Shown piece after piece: positions 30,404 through 38,373 of a DNA stretch of 64,000 bases. This DNA is from Actinomycetospora lemnae (GTDB lineage: Bacteria; Actinomycetota; Actinomycetes; Mycobacteriales; Pseudonocardiaceae), in assembly GCF_028737315.1 (NCBI RefSeq), contig NZ_JAQZAO010000019.1, positions 20,859 to 84,858 of the forward strand, in the 5' to 3' direction. The stretch's first letter is position 1; each line of letters begins with the position of its first letter. Below the pieces are notes generated by a model, which was given only the letters and a program-made list of their open reading frames with translations, ran no database searches and was not told the origin of the DNA. Position numbers and translations under genes: made by a program.

Positions 30404-31332
30404 CAGGGCTGGCGGACGCGCCCGCCACGGGGGTCGTGCGGATCGACCCCCTCGCCCCGTCCCACCCGGGACGCTGGGAGGACGACCGGGTCGTCGTGTG
30501 CCACGTCGACCGGGGCGCGGTACCGGTCCGCCTCGTCGCCGCGCGCCCGCCGGAGCGGGTCACCGAGCACTTCGAGGTGCACCGGCAGGGCGCGCGGCTG
30601 CTCGTGCTGCACCGGCTGCGGCCCGACGAGCTCGACGACGACATCGCGGGCCTGCTCGCCGGGGAGCTGGGCGGGCTGGTCGCCTCGGCCGGCGACTTCG
30701 AGCGCGTCTTCACCGGCATCGTGCGCTCGACGATCAGCGACCCGCTCACGGCGTGGTCGACGTTCTACGCCAACAGCCTCGCGGCGCTGCGCGCGCCGGC
30801 GCACGAGGTGGCGCCGGACGTCGCGCCCGAGTCGTCGCTGGCGGCGTTCGCCCCGGTGCACGAGCGGGCGCTCGTCGAGATCCGCGGCCGCACGGTGCTC
30901 GACGTCGGCTCGTGCTTCGGCTTCCTGCCGCTGCGCCTCGCGCAGGAGGGGTTCGACGTCGTCGCCAGCGACCACACCCCGGGCACCATGGGCCTGCTCG
31001 GCGCCGTCGCCCGGCGCCGCGGCGAGGCGGTGCGCGCGATCGTCGCCGACGCCCGGGCCCTGCCCGTCGCCGACGGCGCCGTCGACACCGTCACGGCGGT
31101 CCACCTGCTCGAGCACCTGCCGCCGCGCGAGACCGTCGGGGTGCTCGACGAGGCCCTGCGCGTGGCGCGCCGCCGCGTCGTCGTCGCCGTGCCCTACGAG
31201 GACGAGCCGGAGCCCGTCTACGGCCACCTCCGGACCTTCGACCACGCCGCCCTGCACGCGCTGGGCGAGCGCTCCGGGCGCCCGTTCACCGTGGCCGACG
31301 ACCACGGCGGCTGGCTCGTGATCGAGGCCTGA
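30400..31332 (+). CDS. mftM: Class I SAM methyltransferase, probable mycofactocin oligosaccharide methyltransferase MftM
   Basis: 310 residues. N-terminal domain of about 150 residues, then a Rossmann methyltransferase fold: TVLDVGSCFGFLPLRLA (motif I, about residue 166), FDVVASDHTPGTMGLLG, DARALPVADGAVDTVTAVHLLEHLP. MftM methylates the 2-OH of a glucose in the mycofactocin glycan. As I recall, it lies in the mno neighbourhood of mycobacteria too, and this context plus the two-domain size supports the call. ATG overlaps the VWA stop. A plain SAM methyltransferase of other function is the alternative. Confidence 0.75.
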   Translation: MTGLADAPATGVVRIDPLAPSHPGRWEDDRVVVCHVDRGAVPVRLVAARPPERVTEHFEVHRQGARLLVLHRLRPDELDDDIAGLLAGELGGLVASAGDFERVFTGIVRSTISDPLTAWSTFYANSLAALRAPAHEVAPDVAPESSLAAFAPVHERALVEIRGRTVLDVGSCFGFLPLRLAQEGFDVVASDHTPGTMGLLGAVARRRGEAVRAIVADARALPVADGAVDTVTAVHLLEHLPPRETVGVLDEALRVARRRVVVAVPYEDEPEPVYGHLRTFDHAALHALGERSGRPFTVADDHGGWLVIEA

Positions 31333-31359
31333 GTGTCAGCGAAGTGCCGTCGCTGACAC
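31333..31359. repeat. Palindrome GTGTCAGCGA-N7-TCGCTGACAC between convergent genes
   Basis: Perfect 10-bp stem starting right after the mftM stop codon, facing the nitric oxide synthase stop at 31402. The outer TGTCAGCG/CGCTGACA arms match the palindrome at 40364-40388, so these belong to one dispersed family. Confidence 0.7.
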
Positions 31360-31401
31360 CCAGTGTCCGTATCGGTACTTCGATCACTCGCCGACCCGGG
31401 T

Positions 31402-32832
31402 CTAGACCGGGCAGCCGCGTCCCCGCGCCTTGGCCTGCTCGTCGAGGCGGAACATCGGGCCGGTGTCGGTGGGCTCGTCGTAGTACCGGTGGAACACCGG
31501 CGTGAGGCCACCGGAGATCGGCGGGACGATCCAGCTCCAGTCGACCGGGCACTTCCGCCCCGCGGCCTCCTCCTTCTCGACGAAGCGCAGGAAGCGCTGG
31601 GACTCGCCGTGGTGGTCGGCGAGGGAGACGCCGGCCTCGTCGAACGAGTGCTGGACGGCGGCGGTCAGCTCGACGGCCGCGCGGTCGCGCCACAGGGTGC
31701 GCTCGCTGGAGGTGTCGAGGCCCATCGCCTCGGCCACGTCGGGCAGCAGGTCGTAGCGGTCGGTGTCAGCGAAGTTCCGGGCCGCGATCTCGGTGGCCAT
31801 GTACCAGCCGTTGAACGGCGCCGCCGGGTACGAGACGCCGCCGATGTCCAGCCGCATGTTGCTGATCACCGGGAGCGCGTGCCAGCGCAGCCCCAGGTCG
31901 GTGAACCAGCCGAACTCGGGGTGGCTCAGCGGGACCTCGAGCACGGCGTCGGCGGGGACCTCGTGGATCTGCGGGCCCTCCCCGACGTGCTCGCCACCGC
32001 CGCTGACCACGAGCGGCAGGACGTCGAAGCGGCCCATCGGGCTCGGCGGCATCCAGCCCAGCGCGCGGGCGTTGTCGGTGAACCCGACGTAGCGCGGGTC
32101 GCCGAGCACCCGCCCGCCGGCGCGGTAGCCGGCGTAGCGGACGAGCTGCTCGTTCCAGATCCGCGGCCCGGAGCCGGACGGCCCGTCGGGAGCGAAGATC
32201 GTGATCGTCGAGCGGATGCGCCCGCGGCGGGTGGCCTCGCGCAGGTGCCCGATGCACTCGGCGGCGACCTCGTCGGGCGCGGTGACGTGCCGGCGGTCGC
32301 GCAGGTGCAGGCTGCGCCAGTAGAGGCGCCCGATGCAGCGCGCGGAGCTCCGCCAGGCCACGCGGGCGCCGAACTCGAGCTCCGCGGTGGTGTGGACGTA
32401 CGTGCCGGTGCGGGCGATCTCGTCGTGCACCGCGGCGATCCGCGGCTCGACGGGGCCCTCGGCGGGGTTCTCGGCGTGGAAGAGCCGGAGGAACTCCTCG
32501 GCCTCGGCGGGGTCGACGGTGCGGCCGCGGACCGGGGGCTCGGGGGCGGGGCCGGCCACCGCGACGGGGGCCGCAGGGTCGACGGCGACGTCGGCCGCAT
32601 CGGCCTCGACGGCCTCGACCGGGACCTCGACGGGCTCGACCGACTCGACCGACTCGACCGACTCGACCGACTCCTCGGGAGCCTCGGCCATCTCCGGCGG
32701 GGCCGCGGGAGCGGGCACGCCCGGGGCGACGACCGACGGCACGCGAGGCCGTGGGCGGGGTCGCGGATGCGGGGTGGGGACCGTGGTGTGGTCCCCGCTG
32801 CCGACGGCCTCGATCGCCACGCCGCGCGTCAT
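31402..32832 (-). CDS. nos: Bacterial nitric oxide synthase oxygenase domain protein
   Basis: 476 residues. Haem enzyme that makes NO and citrulline from arginine, using an external reductase. Seen: WRSSARCIGRLYW with haem-ligand Cys (Cys166), RIWNEQLVRYAGY, FNGWYMATEIAARN (substrate Glu region), LWRDRAAVELTAAVQHSFDE and CPVDWSWIVPPISGGLTPVFH (pterin/haem edge). Residues 1-105 are an extra Pro/Arg and ESVESVE-repeat extension not found in Bacillus enzymes, which are about 360 residues. ATG at 32832 has GGAGGT five bases upstream. No reductase domain is fused. Confidence 0.93.
   Translation of the reverse strand: MTRGVAIEAVGSGDHTTVPTPHPRPRPRPRVPSVVAPGVPAPAAPPEMAEAPEESVESVESVESVEPVEVPVEAVEADAADVAVDPAAPVAVAGPAPEPPVRGRTVDPAEAEEFLRLFHAENPAEGPVEPRIAAVHDEIARTGTYVHTTAELEFGARVAWRSSARCIGRLYWRSLHLRDRRHVTAPDEVAAECIGHLREATRRGRIRSTITIFAPDGPSGSGPRIWNEQLVRYAGYRAGGRVLGDPRYVGFTDNARALGWMPPSPMGRFDVLPLVVSGGGEHVGEGPQIHEVPADAVLEVPLSHPEFGWFTDLGLRWHALPVISNMRLDIGGVSYPAAPFNGWYMATEIAARNFADTDRYDLLPDVAEAMGLDTSSERTLWRDRAAVELTAAVQHSFDEAGVSLADHHGESQRFLRFVEKEEAAGRKCPVDWSWIVPPISGGLTPVFHRYYDEPTDTGPMFRLDEQAKARGRGCPV
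32638..32673 (-). repeat. 9-base coding repeat (Glu-Ser-Val) in nos
   Basis: About four tandem copies of GACTCGACC (plus strand) encode ESVESVESVESV in the disordered N-terminal extension. The in-frame unit could vary in number without loss of frame. Confidence 0.55.
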
Positions 32833-33356
32833 GCCACCTCCGTGTCTCGAGCCGTCCCGCGCGGCCGCCGTCCACTGTGCCGCCCCGGGTCCCGGAACGG
32901 ATCTCGCTGTTCGGATCAATCGTCCGGCTGGACGTCCGAACCCTGAAGGTCTGTTCGGCGCAGTCGGGACCCGCCGACCGGCGGCACCACGTCACCGACG
33001 GCGACGGGGAGCGACGGTGAGGCAGGCCGCTGACCAGGCCCGACGGCGCAGTCCACGTTCGGGTCGGCGGGACCGGGCGTCGCCACGCGGTGTCCCCGAC
33101 GCGGCCTCGCCGACGTGCCGGCGTCCCGTGACGGCTCCACGTCGGCCCACTGTAGAGGGTGCTCCGGGCACGGTGCGCACACACCGTCCTTCCCCGGACA
33201 GCCCCGGACCGCCCGGCACCCGACCCTCGGCCACGGGTCGTTCGCGTTCGGTCGATCACGTCTGGCACGCTGCTCGGTCGACAACGTGTGATGGCCTCGT
33301 ACACAGCGCGTCACGTCGTCGGGGACGGCGCGCACCGCGGGGTCGGGAGGTGCACC
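32833..33356. other. Long divergent intergenic region, nos versus membrane protein
   Basis: About 520 bases. Apart from the nested palindrome at 32909-32941 and the ribosome-binding site of the 33357 gene, no gene, repeat or hairpin could be recognised. GC-rich frames are open but lack credible starts. Confidence 0.35.
32909..32941. promoter_or_regulatory. Nested palindrome upstream of nos (candidate operator)
   Basis: Outer arms GTTCGGA (32909-32915) and TCCGAAC (32935-32941). The inner dyad is GTCC-GGCT-GGAC (32922-32933). It lies about 80-110 bases before the nos start codon on the minus strand, a position suited to regulation. Confidence 0.4.
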
Positions 33357-34229
33357 GTGACGCGAGCCCCGGGGCCCGCGAGCCACGAGCCGGACGGGCC
33401 GGGCCGGACGCCCGCGTCCGCCGCGCGCCCGGCCGGCCCGCCGGCCGACGAGGGCGAGACCACCGTGCTGCCGGTGGTCGGTCCGGCCGGGACGGGACGC
33501 ACGGCGCCCGCGCTGCCCGAGGTCCCCGCGATCGCCGACATCGCCGCCCCCGGACGCCCGGACGTCGACGCCGTCGTCGCACCGGCGGAGCCCCCGGCCC
33601 GCCGTCGCCCCCGCCCGTCGCGGCACATGCGGGCGCGCGCCGACGAGATGGCCCGCCTGCTCTCCCACGGGCAGGGGACGGGGCGCCGGGAGCGCCGCGG
33701 GCTGTCGTCGCTGCCGGCGGCCGCCGCGGTGATGGCCGCCGTCGCCGTCGGCGGCGTGGGCATCGCGCTCGGGCTCGACGCCCAGCGCACCGGGGCGCAG
33801 ATGGCGCTGCCCGGCCTCCCCGACGTGCCGGCGGAGCAGACGCCGGTGCCCGGGACCACCACCGTCCCGACCGTCGACACCGGGGTCGTCGGCGCGCTCG
33901 AGCCCGACGTGTCCGTGCGCGTCGTGGAGCCCTCCTCGGTGGCCGCCTCCGCCCCCGGCGCACCGCAGCCGGTCGCGCCCCCGCGCGCGACCACCTCGTC
34001 ACGGACCCGCCCGAGCGCGACGACGCCGCGCTCGACCACCCCCGAAGCCACCTCCCCCTCCACCCCGACCCCGCGCTCGACGTCGTCGCCGACCCCGCGC
34101 GCGGACGGCGGCGAGGACGCGCCCCCGCGGGAGGACACGGGCGCCGGGAGCCGGGACCTCGACGAGCTCGACGACGGCTCCGCGACCTCGTCGTCGCCCC
34201 TCGACGGGGGATCCACCACCGCGAACTGA
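33357..34229 (+). CDS. Single-pass membrane protein with Thr/Ser/Pro-rich outer tail
   Basis: 290 residues. A charged, disordered cytoplasmic part (RRRPRPSRHMRARADEMARLL) precedes one helix (LPAAAAVMAAVAVGGVGIALG, about residues 120-142). A long TTTVPTVDTG and RSTTPEATSPSTPTPR tail follows, which should lie outside. No family recognised. GTG at 33357 is preferred for GGGAGG six bases upstream; an in-frame ATG at 33291 is possible. It lies between nos and the flavohaemoglobin, but a link to NO is only positional. Confidence 0.65.
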   Translation: MTRAPGPASHEPDGPGRTPASAARPAGPPADEGETTVLPVVGPAGTGRTAPALPEVPAIADIAAPGRPDVDAVVAPAEPPARRRPRPSRHMRARADEMARLLSHGQGTGRRERRGLSSLPAAAAVMAAVAVGGVGIALGLDAQRTGAQMALPGLPDVPAEQTPVPGTTTVPTVDTGVVGALEPDVSVRVVEPSSVAASAPGAPQPVAPPRATTSSRTRPSATTPRSTTPEATSPSTPTPRSTSSPTPRADGGEDAPPREDTGAGSRDLDELDDGSATSSSPLDGGSTTAN

Positions 34230-34317
34230 CGCGGGCGGGCGCCCGTCCGGCGATGCCCCGCCGTGGGCCCCGGCCACCGTGGAGATCGACGACGGGGAGC
34301 GGTCGTCCCGCGACGAC

Positions 34318-34347
34318 GGGTGACGCGGCCGATCGGCCGCGTCACCC
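34318..34347. terminator. Perfect 30-base palindrome GGGTGACGCGGCCGA/TCGG...
   Basis: Two 15-base arms with no spacer, located about 90 bases after the membrane-protein stop and before the flavohaemoglobin promoter. Probably a terminator hairpin, although perfect dyads are also bound by dimeric regulators. Confidence 0.55.
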
Positions 34348-34443
34348 GATCCGGGGGTGACCGGACTCCGCTCACCGGGCGTGGCCCTACGCTGACCGCA
34401 CGGGGACACGACAGAGCGGTACCGGGTGCGACCGGGAGTAGCG

Positions 34444-34471
34444 TTCGCAGGTCGAGGACAACCGCTAGGGT
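34444..34471 (+). promoter_or_regulatory. Candidate sigma-A-type promoter for flavohaemoglobin
   Basis: TTCGCA (34444-34449), a 16-base spacer and TAGGGT (34466-34471). The expected start of transcription is about 34478, giving a leader of some 45 bases to the GTG at 34522. This supports that start over the ATG at 34849. Confidence 0.4.
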
Positions 34472-34521
34472 GGCGCGACGCCGGGGGAGACCAGTCATCC
34501 GGGACGAGGAGTCGACCAGAC

Positions 34522-36222
34522 GTGACCGCAGCGAGGGACGACCGTTCCCTGGCGGGGGGGCCGCTCGGCAGGTCCCCCGTACCGGGTGGTGCCCACGACC
34601 GTGACCTCCGTGACGATCACCGGGTGGACCCCCGGGGCGGCTACGGCCGCTCCGAGCCCGACGGCTACGAGACGTCCTCCGGCCCCCTGTCCCGCCCCCT
34701 CGGCGCCGGTCGCCCGACCGGTCCCGACCAGACCGACAGCTCGGTCTTCGACATCGCCGACGACCGCCGTGACGGCCCGTCGTACCGACCGTCCACACCC
34801 GGGCCCGACCGCACCGGTCCCCATCGCTCGGCGTCCGAGGGGAGCTCGATGACCTACCCGCACGGCTCGTACGGTCGGCAGTCCGGCGTGCGCTCCTACC
34901 CGGGGTCCACGCCGGCCGCCGCGCCGCCGGCCCCGTACGACGGCGGCCGGTACGACGGGGCCCGTCCCACGGGTCCGTCGTCGATGCCGCCGATCCCCAC
35001 CGCGCCGCCTCCGCCGCCGCCCGCGCCCGCCCCGGGCGCGCCGTCGGGCCGGGCGCCCGAGGGCGTCGGGCTGCCGGCGCCGCGGGAGGCCGCCGCGTCG
35101 AACGACGTGCACGACATGGTGTCGCTGATCCGGTCGAGCTTCGCCGCGGTCGCGCCCCGCTCCGAGGAGCTGACCCAGCTGTTCTACGGCTGGCTGTTCC
35201 GGATCGCGCCCGAGACCCGGGAGCTGTTCCCGGTCACCATGGAGCTGCAGCGCACCCGGCTGCTGCGGGCGCTGGTCCACGTGGTGCAGATGGTCGACCG
35301 GCCCGACGAGCTGTCGGTCTTCCTGCGCCAGCTCGGTCGCGACCACCGCAAGTTCGGGGTCGTCGGCGAGCACTACGACAAGGTCGGCGAGGCCCTCCTC
35401 GGCGCGCTGCGCGAGACGGCCGGGCCGGCGCTGTGGACCCACGAGGTCGAGGAGGCGTGGACCGGGGCGTACGGCATCGTCGCCCAGGCCATGCGCGAGG
35501 CGGCCGACGCCGAGCGCGGCCCCGCGGTGTGGATGGCCCGCGTCATGGAGCACCGGCGGATCTCCCAGGACCTCGCGGTGGTCCGGGTGCAGACCAGCCA
35601 GCCGGTGCCCTACCTGGCCGGGCAGTACGTCAGCGTGGAGACGCCGCAGCGCCCGCGCATGTGGCGCTCGATGTCGCCGGCGAACGCGCCCGGTCCGGAC
35701 TGCGTGCTCGAGTTCCACGTGCGCACGGTCCCGGGCGGCTGGGTCAGCCGGGCGATCGTGTCGCACGCCCGCGTCGGCGACGTGTGGCGCATCGGCCCGC
35801 CCATGGGCCAGATGACGCTCGACCCCCGCTCGCGCTCCGACCTGCTCATGGTCGCCGGCGGCACCGGCCTGGCGCCGGCCCGCGCGATCATCGAGCAGCT
35901 CATCATCGACGGCACCGACCGCAAGGTCGCGCTGTTCGTCGGCGGGCGCTCCTGGGCGGACCTCTATGACATCGAGGCCCTGCGGCGCAGCGCCCAGGAG
36001 AACCCGTGGCTGTCGGTGGTGCCCGTGGTCGAGGACGACGGCCGTCCTCACGGCGCGGAGACCGGCACGGTGGGCGAGGTCGTCGCCCGATACGGCGCCT
36101 GGGCCGACCGGGAGATCACGGTCAGCGGCTCCCCGCCGATGGTGCGCGCGACGGTCAACGCGCTCCTCGACGCCGGCACGCCGTTCCTCAACATCCACTA
36201 CGACCCGTACCACACGGACTGA
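34522..36222 (+). CDS. hmp: Flavohaemoglobin-type NO dioxygenase with long disordered N-terminus
   Basis: Up to 566 residues. Oxidises NO to nitrate. The globin domain (from about residue 190) shows VSLIRSSFAAVAP, LFYGWLFRIAPETRELFP (Phe CD1) and LGRDHRKFGVVGEHY (proximal His). The FAD/NAD(P) reductase part shows YLAGQYVSVE, RMWRSMSPA (flavin site), GGTGLAPARAIIEQL and TVSGSPPMVR. The first 190 residues are Pro/Gly/Ser/Tyr-rich. Start choice: GTG 34522 follows GAGGAG and a promoter-like box, and its codons keep high GC3. ATG 34849 has a stronger GAGGGGA and would give 457 residues, nearer the family size. Likely detoxifies NO, including that made by the adjacent synthase. Confidence 0.88.
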   Translation: MTAARDDRSLAGGPLGRSPVPGGAHDRDLRDDHRVDPRGGYGRSEPDGYETSSGPLSRPLGAGRPTGPDQTDSSVFDIADDRRDGPSYRPSTPGPDRTGPHRSASEGSSMTYPHGSYGRQSGVRSYPGSTPAAAPPAPYDGGRYDGARPTGPSSMPPIPTAPPPPPPAPAPGAPSGRAPEGVGLPAPREAAASNDVHDMVSLIRSSFAAVAPRSEELTQLFYGWLFRIAPETRELFPVTMELQRTRLLRALVHVVQMVDRPDELSVFLRQLGRDHRKFGVVGEHYDKVGEALLGALRETAGPALWTHEVEEAWTGAYGIVAQAMREAADAERGPAVWMARVMEHRRISQDLAVVRVQTSQPVPYLAGQYVSVETPQRPRMWRSMSPANAPGPDCVLEFHVRTVPGGWVSRAIVSHARVGDVWRIGPPMGQMTLDPRSRSDLLMVAGGTGLAPARAIIEQLIIDGTDRKVALFVGGRSWADLYDIEALRRSAQENPWLSVVPVVEDDGRPHGAETGTVGEVVARYGAWADREITVSGSPPMVRATVNALLDAGTPFLNIHYDPYHTD

Positions 36223-36240
36223 GCGGCGCCCCGGTTCCGC

Positions 36241-36285
36241 AGCGAACGGGTATCTCGCTGCTTCTACGCGTACGAGCTCCCCGTT
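36241..36285. repeat. Dispersed 45-base element, copy 1
   Basis: Matches 54031-54075 at 36 of 45 positions without gaps. Conserved parts include AGCGAACG, TCGC, CTACGCG, ACGA and CTCCCCGTT. Located after the flavohaemoglobin stop, just before a strong terminator hairpin. Confidence 0.6.
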
Positions 36286-36295
36286 GATCACAGGA

Positions 36296-36332
36296 GAACG
36301 GCGCCGCCCACGAGTCGTGGGCGGCGCCGTTC
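36296..36332. terminator. Strong two-way terminator hairpin
   Basis: GAACGGCGCCGCCCACGA pairs perfectly over 18 bp with TCGTGGGCGGCGCCGTTC. It lies between the convergent flavohaemoglobin and OsmC genes. The tail TCGTCCGTCTC is only mildly U-rich. Confidence 0.75.
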
Positions 36333-36356
36333 GTCCGTCTCGGGGCGGGCGACCCG

Positions 36357-36881
36357 TCAGGCGCCGGCGGGCTGGCGCGGGGTCATCTCGACCGAGAGCT
36401 GCGGCGGCTTGGCCAGCGTCTGGAAGACGACGCAGTACCGCTCGGTGAGCTTGTGCAGCGTGGCGAGGGTGTCGGCGTCGGCGTCGGTGTCGAGGTCGAA
36501 GCGCAGGCGGACCTCACGGAACCCGACCGGCGCGTCCTTGGCGACGCCCAGGGTGCCGCGGAAGTCGAGGTCGCCCTCGGCGTGCACGTTGCCCCCGCGG
36601 ATCTCGACGCCCATCGAGGTGGACACGGCGCGCAGGGTGACGCCCGCGCAGGCGACCAGCGCCTCGAGCAGCATGTCCCCGGAGCAGAGCTGGGTGCCGT
36701 CGCCGCCGGTGGCGGGGTGCAGCCCGGCCTCGACGAGCGCCTGGGACGTCTGCACGCGGCAGGCGATGCCCGAGCCGTCGACGTCGCCGTAGGCCTTGAG
36801 CGTGACGACCGCCGACTCGGGGTCCTCCTTGTACTGCGACTTGAGCGGGCCCTGGGTCTCGGCGAGCTTCGTCTTGTCCAT
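36357..36881 (-). CDS. OsmC-family protein (OsmC/Ohr-like peroxide defence)
   Basis: 174 residues. OsmC-like fold: KAYGDVDGSGIACRVQTSQALVEAGLHPATGG, then CSGDMLLEALVACAGVTLRAVS with two Cys in the expected region, VHAEGDLDFRGTLGVAKDAPVGFREVRLRF and YCVVFQTL. The longer OsmC-type domain may reduce organic peroxides; the exact substrate is unknown. ATG at 36881. It sits 32 bases downstream of the MFS exporter gene on the same strand, so it is likely the second gene of that operon. Confidence 0.85.
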   Translation of the reverse strand: MDKTKLAETQGPLKSQYKEDPESAVVTLKAYGDVDGSGIACRVQTSQALVEAGLHPATGGDGTQLCSGDMLLEALVACAGVTLRAVSTSMGVEIRGGNVHAEGDLDFRGTLGVAKDAPVGFREVRLRFDLDTDADADTLATLHKLTERYCVVFQTLAKPPQLSVEMTPRQPAGA

Positions 36882-36913
36882 GACCGCGATCCTCCCCCGT
36901 GATCGGTCGTGCG

Positions 36914-38305
36914 TCACCCGGTCGTCACGGGGGTCCGCACCCGCCGGGGTCGGCAGGCCGCCACCGCGAGGGCCCCGACCAGCGAGAACGCGACGAGCAG
37001 CGGCAGCGCGTCGTTCCAGCCCTCGACCAGCGCGGCCGGGCCGGCGCCGAGGGACGGGCGGGTGGCGACGACGGCGATCACGGTGGTCCCGATCGCCGAG
37101 CCGACGTAGCGGGCGGTGTTGTTGGCACCGCCGCCCATCGCCCCGCGGCCCGGGGGCACGCTGGCGACGGCCTCGCGGCCCAGCGACGCGTTGACGACCC
37201 CGCTCGCCGCGCCCGCGAGGGCGAGCCCGGGCACCAGCGAGAGAGGGCTGTCGTCCGGCGCGAGCCCGAGCAGCAGGAGCTGGCCGAGCGCGACGACGGC
37301 GAGGCCGCCGGCGAGCAGCAGCCGTCCCGACCAGGCGGCGGGCAGGCGGCGGGCGAGCAGCGCGGTGACGACGCTCGTGCCCGACCACGCGAGCAGGAGC
37401 AGGGCGCCGACCACCGCGGTGCTGCCCAGCCCGCGCTCGACGACGGTGGGCAGGAAGGAGGTCGAGGCGATGATGCCCATGCCCGTCGCGAGCGCCCCGA
37501 CGGTGGCCGCGACGAACGCCGGCGACGCGAACAGGCCCAGGTCGAGCATGGGGGCGGCGCGCCGACGCTCGAGGACGACGAACACGGCGAGCAGCACGAC
37601 GCCGGCCGCGAGCAGGGCGAGCACGCCGGGCCGGGCGAACCCCGACCGGCCCTCGACGAGACCCGCGAGCAGCGCGGCGAGGCCGGCGGCGAGGACGAGC
37701 ACGCCGGGCACGTCCACCGGGCGCGGAGTCTCGGCGCGCGACTCCGGCACCGCGCGGGCGGTGACGAGGGCGAGGACCAGCGCGGCGAGCGCGGCGGCCC
37801 AGTAGGCGCCGGTCCAGCCGACGACGCGGTCGAGGCCCGACGCGAGGAACGGGCCCGCCGCGATGCCGGCGCCGAGGCTCGCGCCCCACACGCTGCTGGC
37901 CGTGCGCGCCTCGTGGGTGCCCGCGGGGAAGGCGTGGCCGAGGAGCCCCTGGCTGCACGCGACCAGCGCCGCCGCCCCGATGCCCTGCAGCACGCGGGCG
38001 ACGACGAGCACGAGGGCGTTGGGGGCCAGCGCGCCCAGGACCGAGGACGCCGCGAGGACCCCCGCGCCGAGCACGAGGACCCGGCGCCGGCCGAGGTCGT
38101 CGCCGAGCGCGCCGACCGAGAGCAGCGCCACCCCGAGCCCGATGCTCATCGAGCTGAGGATCCACGCCTGCGCCTCGGGGCCCGCCCCGAGCGTGGTGGC
38201 CGTCGAGGGCAGCGTCGCGAGGGGCGTCGTGAAGACGACGAGCGCGAGGAACGTGGCGGTCCCGGCGACGGCGAGCACGGCGCGGGGGCGGTCGACCGGG
38301 GGCAC
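36914..38305 (-). CDS. MFS transporter, DHA2-type drug efflux
   Basis: 463 residues with about 14 hydrophobic helices. Seen: GALGDDLGRRRVLVLG (motif A between helices 2 and 3), ARVLQGIGAAALVA (motif B, Arg in helix 4), GPFLASGL and late GGGANNTARYVGSAIG. Proton-driven export of toxic compounds is the usual role. Divergent from an HxlR regulator with a palindrome in the shared promoter, a classic sensor/exporter pair. The GTG at 38305 precedes PPVDRPRAVLAVAGTATFLAL. Confidence 0.87.
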   Translation of the reverse strand: MPPVDRPRAVLAVAGTATFLALVVFTTPLATLPSTATTLGAGPEAQAWILSSMSIGLGVALLSVGALGDDLGRRRVLVLGAGVLAASSVLGALAPNALVLVVARVLQGIGAAALVACSQGLLGHAFPAGTHEARTASSVWGASLGAGIAAGPFLASGLDRVVGWTGAYWAAALAALVLALVTARAVPESRAETPRPVDVPGVLVLAAGLAALLAGLVEGRSGFARPGVLALLAAGVVLLAVFVVLERRRAAPMLDLGLFASPAFVAATVGALATGMGIIASTSFLPTVVERGLGSTAVVGALLLLAWSGTSVVTALLARRLPAAWSGRLLLAGGLAVVALGQLLLLGLAPDDSPLSLVPGLALAGAASGVVNASLGREAVASVPPGRGAMGGGANNTARYVGSAIGTTVIAVVATRPSLGAGPAALVEGWNDALPLLVAFSLVGALAVAACRPRRVRTPVTTG

Positions 38306-38325
38306 GTCGGGGACGGTAGCAGCCC

Positions 38326-38366
38326 AGGTTCGGTCATTGAACCTCTGGCGGTGTGACGACTACCGT
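38326..38366. promoter_or_regulatory. Divergent MFS/HxlR promoter with AGGTTC-N7-GAACCT palindrome
   Basis: The palindrome occupies 38326-38344. TACCGT at 38361-38366 is a -10 box for the HxlR gene, with seven bases to the GTG at 38374 (leaderless arrangement). HxlR dimers bind such dyads, so autoregulation and repression of the exporter are likely. Confidence 0.5.
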
Positions 38367-38373
38367 GGTTGGC

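Noticed and set aside
32893..32915. GAACGG-ATCTCGCTG-TTC as a third copy of the 45-base element.
   Set aside because: Only the first part is similar; the CTACGCG and CTCCCCGTT blocks are missing.
34849..36222. Using ATG 34849 as the flavohaemoglobin start.
   Set aside because: Kept only as an alternative: it has a good ribosome-binding site and better family length, but codon bias and a promoter box support GTG 34522.
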